A stretch of 40,075 nt of DNA from Bacilli bacterium (lineage in GTDB: Bacteria > Bacillota_I > Bacilli_A > RF39 > UBA660). The notes under the pieces are model-generated. The model was not told the origin of the DNA. It worked only from the letters and a program-made list of their open reading frames with translations, and made no database searches. Positions 6,664-15,630 of the stretch are shown here, one piece after another. The stretch lies in contig JAFWKJ010000017.1 in the NCBI GenBank assembly GCA_017511375.1, forward strand, positions 1 through 40,075, read 5' to 3'. Every line of letters starts with the position of its first letter. The first letter of the stretch is position 1. The position numbers and the translations under genes were made by a program.

Positions 6664-8940
6664 ATGAAAGGTAAAAAAAGAGGGAAAGGAAAATCAATTC
6701 GTGCAGTTGTATTTTTAGTATTATTAATGGTTGCAATTGGATTTGTATTTGTACCATTATTTAAAAATTTAAAATTTGGTCTAGATTTACAAGGTGGATT
6801 TGAAATATTATATAAAGTAAATTCTATAGATGGATCAAAAATGACACAAGAAAAACTAACTGCCACTTATAAAACATTAAGTAAAAGAATTGATAGTTTA
6901 GGTGTTAGTGAACCAGAAATCATTATTGAAGGAAATGATAAGATTCGTGTAAAATTGGCAGGAGTAAAAAATCCAGAAGATGCTAGAACACAATTATCAA
7001 CCGTTGCATCTCTAACGTTTAGAGATACAGAAGATAATCTTTTGATGACAAGCGATGTATTAAAAGCAGGGGGTGCAAAGATTGGTCAAGATAAACAAGG
7101 CCAACCAGCTGTTTCTTTAACAGTAAATGATAAAGATACATTCTATAAAGTAACAAATGAAATTAGTCAAAGAGAAAGTAATTATATTGTTATTTGGTTA
7201 GATTATAATGAAATGACAGATAGTTTTGCTAACGAAGGAAAACTCTGTGGTTCTGATGAATCAAACTGTTTAAGTGCTGCAACCGTTTCCCAAGGTTTTG
7301 CTAGTGATGTAATTATCCAAGGTAACTTTACAAAAGAAGAAGTAAGTAACTTAGTAGATTTGATTAATAGTGGATCTTTACCAAGCAAATTAGAAGAAAT
7401 TAGTTCCAATACCGTAGGAGCAAGTTTTGGAGATCAAACATTACATACAACATTTGTAGCAGGAATTATTGCGATAGCAGCTATTATATTGATTTTGATT
7501 TTAATCTATCATTTTGCAGGATTTGTCTCTGCTGTTTCTATGTTAATTTATACCTTCTTAGTATTTGCCGTATTCTGGGTTGTTGGGGGAGTATTAACAC
7601 TACCTGGAATTGCTGCATTAGTTCTTGGTATAGGTATGGCAGTAGATTCTAATGTAATTACCTATGCACGTATTCGTGAAGAATTACTAAAAGGTAAAAG
7701 TCTACCAAATGCCTTTAGAGAAGGATCTAAGTCAAGTTTCAGTGCTATTCTAGATTCTAATATCACGACATTGATTGTAGCAATTATTATGTTTATATTA
7801 GGAGAATCAAGTATTAAAGGATTTGCTACCATGTTAATTATTACAGTCCTTGTAACAATGTTCACCATGGTATTCTTAACAAGAACCATTTTAAAAATGT
7901 TTGTAAATACAGGATTCTTTGATGACAAATTAAAATTATTCTTAAATGTTAATCCTAAAGATATTCCAAATGTAAGTAAAAATGAATCAGTAAAACCAAA
8001 TCGTTTCCATAAAGTTAATTTCTTAAAACATAGATGGATTTGTTTAGCAGGTTCTTGTTTGATTATTATTGTGGGAGCTATCTTCTTAGGTGTAAAAGGG
8101 TTCAATCTAAGTATCGACTATAAAACAGGTACAGATATTACCGTGGTTAGTGATAAAGAAATGACAAAGACAAAATTAAATGCAGACTTAAAAGAATTGG
8201 GATTAAAAGCAAGTACGATTACCATCTCTTCTGATGAAGCAAGCATTCGTATTGATGATGCGGTAGATGGAGAAAAAGTAAAAGAGATTAATTCTTACTT
8301 TGAAGACGAATATGATGCCAAAGTAAATATCGGTGTTGTTACCAATATTGTTCAAAAAGAACTTGTTAAAAATGCTATTTTATCTGTATTAATTGCTTTG
8401 ATTGGAATTATTATTTATGTAGCTATCCGCTTTAAATTTAGTTATGCAGTAGGTGGAGTGATCGCTTTAATGCATGATGTACTAATTATGTTTAGTATGT
8501 TTGCTATTTGTAGGTTCCAGGTAAGTTCTATGTTTATTGCAGCAGTTCTTGCTATCATAGGATACTCTATTAATGATACGATTGTATCCTTTGATCGTAT
8601 TCGTGAAAATGTCAAGAATGATGATGAGAAAAAACTAAATGCAGAAAAACTAGAAGAATTAGCAAATAAGAGTATTCAAGAAACCTTTACGAGAACAATT
8701 TATACAACTGTTACAACATTATTACCAGTTGTTATCTTAATGGTTTTAGGATCCTCTGGAATCTTTACCTTTAACGTGGCAATGTTAATTGGTTTAATCG
8801 CAGGTACTTATTCTTCTATCTTTATTGCAACCGTGTTCTTCTTAATCATAGAAAAGAAAAATTTAGGGAAACCAAAAAAAGCAAAAAAAGTATATAAAGA
8901 TGAATTGGAAGAAAAGAAAATAAAAGGAATAAATTGTTAA
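6664..8940 (+). CDS. secDF: Protein translocase subunit SecDF (fused SecD and SecF)
   Basis: Proton-driven accessory of the Sec translocon that assists protein release outside the membrane. It is a single 758-residue chain, as in Bacilli, where SecD and SecF are fused. The SecD half has the first membrane helix (about 12-32), the signature FGLDLQGGFE, a large extracytoplasmic domain and then a block of membrane helices with GIGMAVDSNV. The SecF half starts near residue 455 with its own first helix, then FNLSIDYKTGTDI, and helices with GYSINDTIVSFDRIREN. The start follows GGGAGTG. It lies between comN and rel as in Bacillus, but recJ and apt, usually found between secDF and rel, are missing. 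Confidence 0.96.
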   Translation: MKGKKRGKGKSIRAVVFLVLLMVAIGFVFVPLFKNLKFGLDLQGGFEILYKVNSIDGSKMTQEKLTATYKTLSKRIDSLGVSEPEIIIEGNDKIRVKLAGVKNPEDARTQLSTVASLTFRDTEDNLLMTSDVLKAGGAKIGQDKQGQPAVSLTVNDKDTFYKVTNEISQRESNYIVIWLDYNEMTDSFANEGKLCGSDESNCLSAATVSQGFASDVIIQGNFTKEEVSNLVDLINSGSLPSKLEEISSNTVGASFGDQTLHTTFVAGIIAIAAIILILILIYHFAGFVSAVSMLIYTFLVFAVFWVVGGVLTLPGIAALVLGIGMAVDSNVITYARIREELLKGKSLPNAFREGSKSSFSAILDSNITTLIVAIIMFILGESSIKGFATMLIITVLVTMFTMVFLTRTILKMFVNTGFFDDKLKLFLNVNPKDIPNVSKNESVKPNRFHKVNFLKHRWICLAGSCLIIIVGAIFLGVKGFNLSIDYKTGTDITVVSDKEMTKTKLNADLKELGLKASTITISSDEASIRIDDAVDGEKVKEINSYFEDEYDAKVNIGVVTNIVQKELVKNAILSVLIALIGIIIYVAIRFKFSYAVGGVIALMHDVLIMFSMFAICRFQVSSMFIAAVLAIIGYSINDTIVSFDRIRENVKNDDEKKLNAEKLEELANKSIQETFTRTIYTTVTTLLPVVILMVLGSSGIFTFNVAMLIGLIAGTYSSIFIATVFFLIIEKKNLGKPKKAKKVYKDELEEKKIKGINC

Positions 8941-8953
8941 AAAATGAGGGGAG

Positions 8954-11113
8954 ATGAGTTCTTTGTCAAAGAAGTTAAACGATTTAAAAATTGATGATGT
9001 ACTAGAGAATGTTCGTGATTATATAGATGATGAAGAACAAATCAAAGTAATTCAAAAAGCCTACTTATTTGCTTACGAAAAGCACAATGGGCAATTTCGT
9101 AAGAGTGGGGAAGCATTTATTTATCACCCACTAAATGTAGCTTTAATTCTAACAACTATATCGGCTGACTATGAAACCATATCAGCCGGTTTATTGCATG
9201 ATGTACTAGAAGATTGTGAATGTACAGCAGAAGAAATGGAAGAGGAGTTTGGACCTGAAATTACGAAGTTAGTTAAAGGAGTTACGAAATTAAGTAATAT
9301 AAACTTTTCTACCGAAAATGAATATTTGATTGATTATTATAAAAAAATCATTGTAGGAATGAGCGAAGATGTTCGTGTCATAATTATCAAGTTAGCAGAT
9401 CGTCTTCATAACATGAGAACTTTATGGGCTATACCAGAAGATAGACAAAAAGTGAAAGCCCATGAATCATTAGATATCTTTGCTCCCATTGCTCATCATT
9501 TAGGTATTCATAAAATTAAAAGTGAATTGGAAGATTTATCACTACGTTATTTAAAACCAGATGTTTTTTATGATATTGCAGAAAAATTAAATAAAACAAA
9601 AATTGAAAGAGACCGCATTGTATATGACATGCAAAATGATATTACCAATCTTTTAAATGAACACCATATTCCTCATGAGATCAAAGGGCGTAGTAAATCA
9701 ATTTATAGTATTTATAACAAACTAGATAAGGGAAAGAAATTCAGTGACATTTATGATTTGTTAGCTTTAAGGATTATTGTAAATACCGAACAGGAATGTT
9801 ATCTTGCATTAGGATTAATTCATAGTAAATTTAGACCTCTACCAAAAAGATTTAAAGACTATGTTGCTATGCCAAAACCAAATATGTATCAATCTCTTCA
9901 TACCACCGTGTTTGGAATCGAAGGATATTTATTTGAAATTCAAATTCGTACGTATGAAATGGATGAAGTAGCAGAAAATGGTATAGCTGCTCATTGGTCT
10001 TATAAAGAAAATAAAGGTAGTGGTTCTAACGCAAATCTTACAAGCACCACAGAACAAAAACTACAATTTTTCAAATCTATTATTGATTTAAGTCACGATA
10101 AGATGAGTAATGAAGAGTTTGTAAATAGTGTAAAAGAAGAAGTATTAAATAATAATATCTATTGTTTTACTCCAAAAGGAGATGTCATTGAATTACCACG
10201 TGGAGCAACGCCTCTTGATTTTGCTTATAAAATTCATACCAAAGTAGGAGAAACGACAGTAGGGGCTATTGTTAATAATAATATTGTGCCATTGGATTAT
10301 GAACTACAAGATGGGGATATTGTAAAGATTAATACAAATAAGAGTTCGACTCCATCTAAAGAATGGATTCATATGGCAAAATGTAGTACAACAAAAAATA
10401 AGATAAAAGCATTCTTTACCAAAAATGAAAGAGAAGTATATATTGACCGTGGAAAGTATGCTCTAGAAAAAGAATTGAGAAAGAAGAAACTTGTATTTTC
10501 TGAATTCTTAACAGAAGAAAACATTAAGAAGATTTGTGAAGAAATCCATGTAGAAGATTTAGAAGAATTATACTTATCAATTGGAAATGGAAAAGCAACG
10601 GTAAATGGAGTCATCAACATCATTCATAAAGAAGAAGATAATACTCCAAAAGTAGTAAAAGTATCTCCTAAAAACATTGATGCAGATATCATTGTGAGTG
10701 GTATTGATAAAGTAAGAGTTAATTTAGCCAATTGTTGTAATCCAGTATATGGAGATGAAATTATTGGATACATTACAAAAGGAAATGGAATTTCAGTTCA
10801 CCGTATTAATTGTCATAATTTAGAGAATGTAGATGAACGAATCGTGGATGTTTCATGGAATAGTAATGCAAACAAAAGATATTTAACGTGTTTATTATTA
10901 TATATTGAAGATAATGAAAACCATATGTTAGATATTGTACAATCTATTTCCATGATGAACATCAGTGTAGATGAAATAAAAGTAGTCACACATGGAGATA
11001 AAGAGACTTATGAAATTACATGCTATGTAACAGGCAAGGATCAATTAGAAAAACTAATGACGAATCTTAGTAAACATCGTTACATAGAAAAAATAGAGAG
11101 GGCGATGCGATGA
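8954..11113 (+). CDS. relA: Bifunctional (p)ppGpp synthetase/hydrolase Rel
   Basis: Controls the stringent response by making and degrading (p)ppGpp. The hydrolase domain (about 30-190) keeps the HD motif HDVLEDC and LADRLHNMRTL. The synthetase domain (about 230-360) has GRSKSIYSIYNKL and YDLLALR. The RFKD motif before MPKPNMYQSLHTT is the form found in bifunctional enzymes. TGS (about 395-455), a zinc-finger/helical region with NCCNPVYGDEI, and a C-terminal ACT domain complete the 719 residues. The start is uncertain: GGAG touches ATG 8954 directly, whereas TTG 8963 lies at a normal 9-base distance, so translation may begin three codons later. The gene overlaps dtd by 4 bases (ATGA). Confidence 0.95.
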   Translation: MSSLSKKLNDLKIDDVLENVRDYIDDEEQIKVIQKAYLFAYEKHNGQFRKSGEAFIYHPLNVALILTTISADYETISAGLLHDVLEDCECTAEEMEEEFGPEITKLVKGVTKLSNINFSTENEYLIDYYKKIIVGMSEDVRVIIIKLADRLHNMRTLWAIPEDRQKVKAHESLDIFAPIAHHLGIHKIKSELEDLSLRYLKPDVFYDIAEKLNKTKIERDRIVYDMQNDITNLLNEHHIPHEIKGRSKSIYSIYNKLDKGKKFSDIYDLLALRIIVNTEQECYLALGLIHSKFRPLPKRFKDYVAMPKPNMYQSLHTTVFGIEGYLFEIQIRTYEMDEVAENGIAAHWSYKENKGSGSNANLTSTTEQKLQFFKSIIDLSHDKMSNEEFVNSVKEEVLNNNIYCFTPKGDVIELPRGATPLDFAYKIHTKVGETTVGAIVNNNIVPLDYELQDGDIVKINTNKSSTPSKEWIHMAKCSTTKNKIKAFFTKNEREVYIDRGKYALEKELRKKKLVFSEFLTEENIKKICEEIHVEDLEELYLSIGNGKATVNGVINIIHKEEDNTPKVVKVSPKNIDADIIVSGIDKVRVNLANCCNPVYGDEIIGYITKGNGISVHRINCHNLENVDERIVDVSWNSNANKRYLTCLLLYIEDNENHMLDIVQSISMMNISVDEIKVVTHGDKETYEITCYVTGKDQLEKLMTNLSKHRYIEKIERAMR

Positions 11114-11544
11114 GAGTCTTAGTACAAAGAAGTGGGAAAGCAAGTGTGACTGTGGATGGCAAGACCATTGGAAAAATTGAAAGTGGATTAGTCTTATTAG
11201 TGGGATTTACAGAGGGAGACAACATAGAAAAGATTGAATATTTAGCCAAAAAGGTTGCCAACTTACGTATTTTTCCTGATGAAAATGATGTGATGAATAA
11301 GAGTATTTTAGAGTATGGAGGAGAGATATTATCTATTTCTCAGTTTACCCTTTATGCAGATACAGCAAAAGGAAATAGGCCTAGTTATATCAATGCCATG
11401 AAAGGGGAAGAATCCATCAAACTATATGATTGCTTCAATGAAGAAATGAGAAAATATTGTAAGGTAGAAACTGGAGAATTTGGGGCAGACATGACGGTTT
11501 CTATTACGAATATTGGACCTACAACCATTCTACTAGAGAGGTGA
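11110..11544 (+). CDS. dtd: D-aminoacyl-tRNA deacylase
   Basis: Removes D-amino acids, and glycine mischarged on tRNA-Ala, from tRNAs. The 144-residue length is typical. The two active-site signatures are present: SQFTLYA (about 77-83) and the Gly-cisPro region NIGPTTI near residue 135, where most homologues have N(D/E)GPV. It begins within the last codons of rel (4-base overlap), the same rel-dtd arrangement as in Bacillus, so the pair is translationally coupled. The stop is TGA, showing TGA is read as a stop in this genome. Confidence 0.95.
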   Translation: MRVLVQRSGKASVTVDGKTIGKIESGLVLLVGFTEGDNIEKIEYLAKKVANLRIFPDENDVMNKSILEYGGEILSISQFTLYADTAKGNRPSYINAMKGEESIKLYDCFNEEMRKYCKVETGEFGADMTVSITNIGPTTILLER

Positions 11545-11548
11545 TTGA

Positions 11549-12607
11549 ATGACAGATAAAAAATTGAATTATCGTATCTTGAATGTATTAGCCATAGTAG
11601 CTCTAGTGTTTATTTGTATCCACTTGTTGGAAATGTGTTGGGGATTTTTAGGAAGAGTCATACAACTTTTATTACCCTTTATTATAGGCTTTGTTTTTGC
11701 CTATGCTTTTACACCATTAGTAAAATGGTTAGAGAAGAAGAAAATTAAAAGAGGAATTGCGATTACGATTGTAATTGTGGGACTAGTGTTATTTATAGGA
11801 GGATTACTATGGATAACCTTACCACTATTGTATGATCAATTATCCTTATTATTGAAAATGGTCTTGGAAGTATTAAATAATTTATCTTTAAAATATAATT
11901 TTAATTTGGGTAGTTATGAATTAAAAATAGCAGATACCATCAACACAATTCTAAAAGATGTAGGAAGTATTGTTTCATCTAGTGGAATCGATTTTTTGAA
12001 CAAATCAATCGGCTTTATAGGTAAATTTATAGTAGGCTTTGTTGCTTTTGTATACTTTTTAATTGATATGGATAAAATTCGTAAAAGTATCAAGGATACA
12101 TTACGTACCTATAGTAAGAGAGGTTATGATTACTTCAAATTAATGGATAAAGAAATAACAAATTATCTAAAAGGATTAGAAATATTTATGGTCATTCAAT
12201 TCTTTGAATATAGCATTCTATTCCTACTGGTAGGACATCCAAACTGGTTAATTTTAGGAATCCTTGCGTGTATCACGACGGTTATTCCTTATTTTGGGGG
12301 ATTGATCACGAATTTAATTGCAATTGTGTTAGCGTCTGTTGTATCAACCAAACTAATGATCTTAACCATTTTAATTTGTTTGATTTTCCCACAAGTAGAT
12401 GGATATCTAATTTCTCCTAGAATATATGGAAAAACAACGAACGTAAATCCATTAATTGTAATTATGGCGGTATCAATAGGAGGATCTCTGGCAGGTATTA
12501 TGGGAATTATAGCTGCCTTGCCAGTCTATTTGTTCATAAGAACAACTTACAATTTCTTTAAAAAAGATTTAAAAAAAGGAATGGGAATTGTAAAAAGAAC
12601 GATTTAG
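11549..12607 (+). CDS. AI-2E family (PerM/YtvI-type) membrane protein
   Basis: A 352-residue integral membrane protein of the AI-2E transporter family. It has two N-terminal helices (about 10-55), the conserved basic PLVKWLEKKKIKRG segment after helix 2, a further helix pair, an amphipathic middle region, and C-terminal helices with VIPYFGG (about residue 250) and SPRIYGK (about 290), both family hallmarks. Members include quorum-signal exporters and Na+/H+ antiporters, so the substrate cannot be read from sequence. Only 4 bases separate it from dtd, and RBS GAGAGGTGA lies in the end of dtd. A terminator follows at once, making it the last gene of the comN-secDF-rel-dtd unit. Confidence 0.85.
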   Translation: MTDKKLNYRILNVLAIVALVFICIHLLEMCWGFLGRVIQLLLPFIIGFVFAYAFTPLVKWLEKKKIKRGIAITIVIVGLVLFIGGLLWITLPLLYDQLSLLLKMVLEVLNNLSLKYNFNLGSYELKIADTINTILKDVGSIVSSSGIDFLNKSIGFIGKFIVGFVAFVYFLIDMDKIRKSIKDTLRTYSKRGYDYFKLMDKEITNYLKGLEIFMVIQFFEYSILFLLVGHPNWLILGILACITTVIPYFGGLITNLIAIVLASVVSTKLMILTILICLIFPQVDGYLISPRIYGKTTNVNPLIVIMAVSIGGSLAGIMGIIAALPVYLFIRTTYNFFKKDLKKGMGIVKRTI

Positions 12608-12620
12608 TCGTTCTTTTTTT
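12592..12620 (+). terminator. Terminator after the AI-2E family gene
   Basis: An 11-bp stem, AAAAAGAACGA (12592-12602) with TCGTTCTTTTT (12608-12618), has a 5-base loop holding the TAG stop codon and a T tail. Confidence 0.85.
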
Positions 12621-12659
12621 ATATTAAATAGTCTCTCTCTTTTATTTTGAAATGAGTTG

Positions 12660-12668
12660 TGTTACAAT
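12660..12668 (+). promoter_or_regulatory. Extended -10 promoter of the metallopeptidase gene
   Basis: TGTTACAAT (extended -10; TACAAT at 12663-12668) lies 23 bases before the ATG. TTGAAA at 12647-12652 is too close to act as its -35. Confidence 0.5.
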
Positions 12669-12691
12669 ATTAAGCCAACAGGAGGGGTAGA

Positions 12692-13843
12692 ATGTTGAAT
12701 CGTAGTTTAAAACCATTACAAGAACGTTTGGAAAAAGCACAAAAGATGATGGAAACTGTTCAATCGGAAGAAGAGTTTTTAGCCCTAGGAAACTACATTG
12801 GAAATTTATATGTCTCCCTAGCCTGTTTGGGAGAAGATATTGTAGTAAAACCAGTACTATGTTTTGGAACTAAAACCAAGTATAAAAAGTTTTTAAAAGA
12901 TTTTAATGCATATAGTGATGATATGATGCATCATTTTGTATTAAAAAAAGATTTTCATAGTTCTTATATTGAAGAAATTCTTCCTACCGTAGAGAAGGAG
13001 TGGAAAGAAATCTGTCCTATTCAACTTACACCAACGGAATCTTTAAATAAAAAAGAATTCAAGGAAATACTACTTGCTTTTTTAGATAGTATTAAGATGG
13101 TGGATTTATATAGAGAGTTGTGTAAAGAAAAAAGAATTCATTCCAGTTTATTTCCAATGGAAGAAGATTATCTAGGTTTTACATTGTTTAATCCCTTAAG
13201 TAAAGATATAGATATTGTGGTTGGAAGTTTTGAGTACTCCTTAGAACATATGAATACCTTAGTTCATGAGTTAGGACATGGTTATGATTTAAAACATTTT
13301 GAGGGAGACGCCAAAGACTATAATAAATATTTTTATTTATCATATTATGGAGAAGTCATATCAAGACTCATGGAAAGATTGCTCCATAGATTTTTGTTAA
13401 ATAATCATTTAATCATAAACTCTGCTAAAAACAGTTTTATAGATTTTGAAGATTTAAATCATGATTTTCTTCTTCAAGGATATATACTAAGTTTATTAGA
13501 TTCTGATTTTATATGTAGTCAAGGATTCACTAAATGTAAAAGTGAAGTCATTACAAAAATGATAAAGAAACATTTTATTGAAGAATCAAAACTAATCGAG
13601 TATTTTGAAGATATTCAAAAATCATTTGATGTTTCCGATATATTTACTTATTTATATGGAGATATTCTTTCTTTATTTCTATGTGGTGAGATAGAAAAAA
13701 GTGGATTTAATAATGAATTGATGGAAGAATTTATGAGACAAAGAACAGAACCATTTCAAGAAGAAATGCTTCAAAAAAATGGTTTCAATCCAAAAGGATA
13801 TCAAAAACTATACAAAAAAGAAATTGAACTTATTAAAAAGTAA
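12692..13843 (+). CDS. M3-like (oligopeptidase F/thimet type) zinc metallopeptidase
   Basis: A 383-residue protein with the zinc-binding motif H192-E193-L-G-H196 (VHELGHGYDL). The probable third ligand is E221 in YYGEVISRLME. The 29-residue gap between the first His and this Glu is the spacing seen in M3 peptidases. The length is clearly shorter than typical PepF (about 560-600), mainly through a smaller N-terminal region, so it is a compact M3-like member. No signal peptide or membrane helix is visible, so it is probably a cytoplasmic peptide-degrading enzyme. The start follows GGAGGGG (12681-12687). It is flanked by its own promoter and the T-box promoter and appears to be a single-gene unit. 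The substrate is unknown. Confidence 0.75.
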   Translation: MLNRSLKPLQERLEKAQKMMETVQSEEEFLALGNYIGNLYVSLACLGEDIVVKPVLCFGTKTKYKKFLKDFNAYSDDMMHHFVLKKDFHSSYIEEILPTVEKEWKEICPIQLTPTESLNKKEFKEILLAFLDSIKMVDLYRELCKEKRIHSSLFPMEEDYLGFTLFNPLSKDIDIVVGSFEYSLEHMNTLVHELGHGYDLKHFEGDAKDYNKYFYLSYYGEVISRLMERLLHRFLLNNHLIINSAKNSFIDFEDLNHDFLLQGYILSLLDSDFICSQGFTKCKSEVITKMIKKHFIEESKLIEYFEDIQKSFDVSDIFTYLYGDILSLFLCGEIEKSGFNNELMEEFMRQRTEPFQEEMLQKNGFNPKGYQKLYKKEIELIKK

Positions 13844-13872
13844 TTGTATTTTTATAATAATTGAATTATAAT
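13844..13872 (+). promoter_or_regulatory. Promoter of the hisS T-box leader
   Basis: -35 TTGTAT (13844-13849), a 17-base spacer and perfect -10 TATAAT (13867-13872) start immediately after the metallopeptidase stop codon. Confidence 0.65.
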
Positions 13873-13877
13873 TGAGG

Positions 13878-14060
13878 TATCTTCAGGGAAATAGTATCTA
13901 GGATTTGAAAGATAGAGAGAGTATGGTTGGTGAAAATACTCATGAGAAGAATAGAGAAGACATCCCATAAAAATGAAGCGCAAGCCTGCGATATAGGGCA
14001 TGAAGAGAAAAAAATAAGGTGGCACCACGTGGAACACACGTCCTTTGGGTAGTCATCTTT
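13878..14060 (+). promoter_or_regulatory. T-box riboswitch, histidine-type, upstream of hisS
   Basis: The antiterminator core AAGGTGGCACCACG (14016-14029) matches the T-box consensus AGGGTGGNACCGCG, whose TGG/ACC part pairs with the uncharged tRNA acceptor end. About 75-90 bases upstream is a Stem I-like region. GGTG (13929-13932) resembles the conserved apical element, and downstream of it CAT at 13941-13943 fits a histidine specifier codon, which agrees with the regulated gene. The leader binds uncharged tRNA-His and so raises hisS (and probably aspS) expression when histidine-tRNA charging falls. No clear strong terminator hairpin precedes the T-rich stretch at 14058-14066; TCCTT (14041-14045) could instead pair with the AAGGA of the ribosome binding site. 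The specifier assignment is by inspection only. Confidence 0.85.
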
Positions 14061-14080
14061 TTATTTTAAGGAGGGATATT

Positions 14081-15616
14081 ATGATACAAAGACAAAAAGG
14101 CTGTAATGACATTTTTGGAAGGGAAGCTAAGGTGTGGAAGTATATCGATCATGTAATCGATGACTTAATGATTCGTTATAATTATAACTATATTCGTACA
14201 CCTATTTTTGAGGCTACAGAACTATTTCATCGTGGCGTAGGAGAAACAACAGACATCGTAAAAAAAGAAAGCTATGATTTCGAAGATAAAGGTGGAAGAA
14301 ATATAACACTAAGACCAGAAGGAACAGCAGGTGTAGTGCGTGCTTTCATCGAAAATAAAATGTATGGGGATCCAAATCAACCTGTAAAAGTTTATTATAA
14401 TGGAACGATGTATCGTTATGAAAGACCTCAAGCAGGAAGAGATAGAGAATTAACTCAATTTGGTATGGAGATATTAGGAAGTGATGATCCATTAAGCGAT
14501 GCTGAAATCATTAGTGCTGCAGTAACCCTATACCAAGAATTAGGACTTAAAGAAATAAAAGTAAACCTAAATAGTTTAGGAGATAATGAATCTAGAGAAG
14601 CATATCGAAATGCACTAATTGATTATTTTAAACCACATATCAAGGATTTGTGTGAGGATTGTCAAGAACGTCTTGAAAAAAATCCGTTAAGAATTTTAGA
14701 TTGTAAGGTAGATCAAGAGAATGACTTATTAAAGAAAGCACCTAAGACCTTAGATTATCTAAATGAAGAATCAAGAGATCGTTTTGAGAAAGTACAAGAG
14801 TTTTTAGATACGATGCAGATTGAATATACCATTGACCCTAATATTGTGAGAGGATTAGATTATTATAACCACACAGTATTTGAAATAGAAGCGAAAGTAG
14901 AAGGATTTGGTTCGAATAATGTTTTAGGTGGTGGAGGAAGATACAATGGACTTGTAAATCAACTAGATGGTCCAGAAACTCCATGTGTAGGTTTCGCAAC
15001 AGGAATAGGAAGACTTGCGATGGCAATTGAATTAGAAAAAGTAAAATTACCATTAATTGAGTCTATCGATTTATTCTTACTTTATGTAAATGAAGATGAG
15101 AAAAAATATGCTGCTTACTTAGCACAAGAATTAAGAAAATATGGTTTTATTGTAGAGACAGAATATACAGGCCGTGGATTAAAGGCACAATTTAAACAAG
15201 CCGATCGATTAAATGCAAAATTCACATGTGTCCTAAATAGTGAAGATTTAGATAATAATGAAGTAAAAATTAAAAACAATCAAACAAAAGAGGAAGAGAT
15301 TATCTCGCTAGATGTACTTGCCTATTATTTAAGCGAAAACATAATGGATGAAGAAGGTGGTTGTCAATGCGGGGACGATTGTCACTGTGAAGAAACCTGC
15401 GATTGCGGTTGCCAAGAAGGAAAAGAATGCACATGTGGAGACGATTGTCACTGCGGCGAAAACTGTGATTGTGGTTGCCAAGAAGGAAAAGAATGCACAT
15501 GCGGAGACGATTGTCACTGCGGCGAAAACTGTGATTGTGGTTGCCAAGAAGGAAAAGAATGTACTTGTGGAGATGATTGCCACTGTGGAGAAAGTTGTCA
15601 TTGTCATGACAAATAA
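14081..15616 (+). CDS. hisS: Histidyl-tRNA synthetase with cysteine-rich, metallothionein-like C-terminal tail
   Basis: Class II synthetase that charges tRNA-His. The catalytic core has RPEGTAGVVRA, motif 2 (MYRYERPQAGRDRELTQFG), the histidine-specific RGLDYYNHTVFE, GGGGRYNGL and motif 3 (GFATGIGRL, with Gly where Glu usually precedes the Arg). The anticodon-binding domain ends near residue 425. The enzyme then continues for 84 residues (428-511) containing 27 cysteines and 6 histidines: a shorter first copy and three 22-residue repeats of the type CQEGKECTCGDDCHCGENCDCG read in CxC and CxxxC steps. Such density suggests binding of several Zn or Cu ions. Normal bacterial HisRS has about 420-430 residues and lacks this tail. 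ATG 14081 follows AAGGAGGG (14068-14075). It is T-box regulated and followed after 14 bases by aspS. Confidence 0.95.
   Translation: MIQRQKGCNDIFGREAKVWKYIDHVIDDLMIRYNYNYIRTPIFEATELFHRGVGETTDIVKKESYDFEDKGGRNITLRPEGTAGVVRAFIENKMYGDPNQPVKVYYNGTMYRYERPQAGRDRELTQFGMEILGSDDPLSDAEIISAAVTLYQELGLKEIKVNLNSLGDNESREAYRNALIDYFKPHIKDLCEDCQERLEKNPLRILDCKVDQENDLLKKAPKTLDYLNEESRDRFEKVQEFLDTMQIEYTIDPNIVRGLDYYNHTVFEIEAKVEGFGSNNVLGGGGRYNGLVNQLDGPETPCVGFATGIGRLAMAIELEKVKLPLIESIDLFLLYVNEDEKKYAAYLAQELRKYGFIVETEYTGRGLKAQFKQADRLNAKFTCVLNSEDLDNNEVKIKNNQTKEEEIISLDVLAYYLSENIMDEEGGCQCGDDCHCEETCDCGCQEGKECTCGDDCHCGENCDCGCQEGKECTCGDDCHCGENCDCGCQEGKECTCGDDCHCGESCHCHDK
15410..15607 (+). repeat. 66-bp tandem repeats encoding the HisRS cysteine-rich tail
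   Basis: Three copies of a 66-bp unit start at TGCCAAGAAGG at 15410, 15476 and 15542. Copies 1 and 2 are almost identical at DNA level; copy 3 diverges toward its end. A shorter, older-looking copy precedes them (about 15362-15409). The unit is a multiple of three, so copies can be gained or lost without shifting frame. Each adds 22 residues with seven cysteines. Confidence 0.9.
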
Positions 15617-15630
15617 AAGGAGGAATCAAC

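Noticed and set aside
9000-9500. Synthetase-only RelA
   Set aside because: The hydrolase HD motif and the RFKD synthetase motif are both intact, which marks a bifunctional Rel.
15410-15607. CRISPR-like regular repeats
   Set aside because: The repeats are contiguous, have no spacers, and encode an in-frame peptide.
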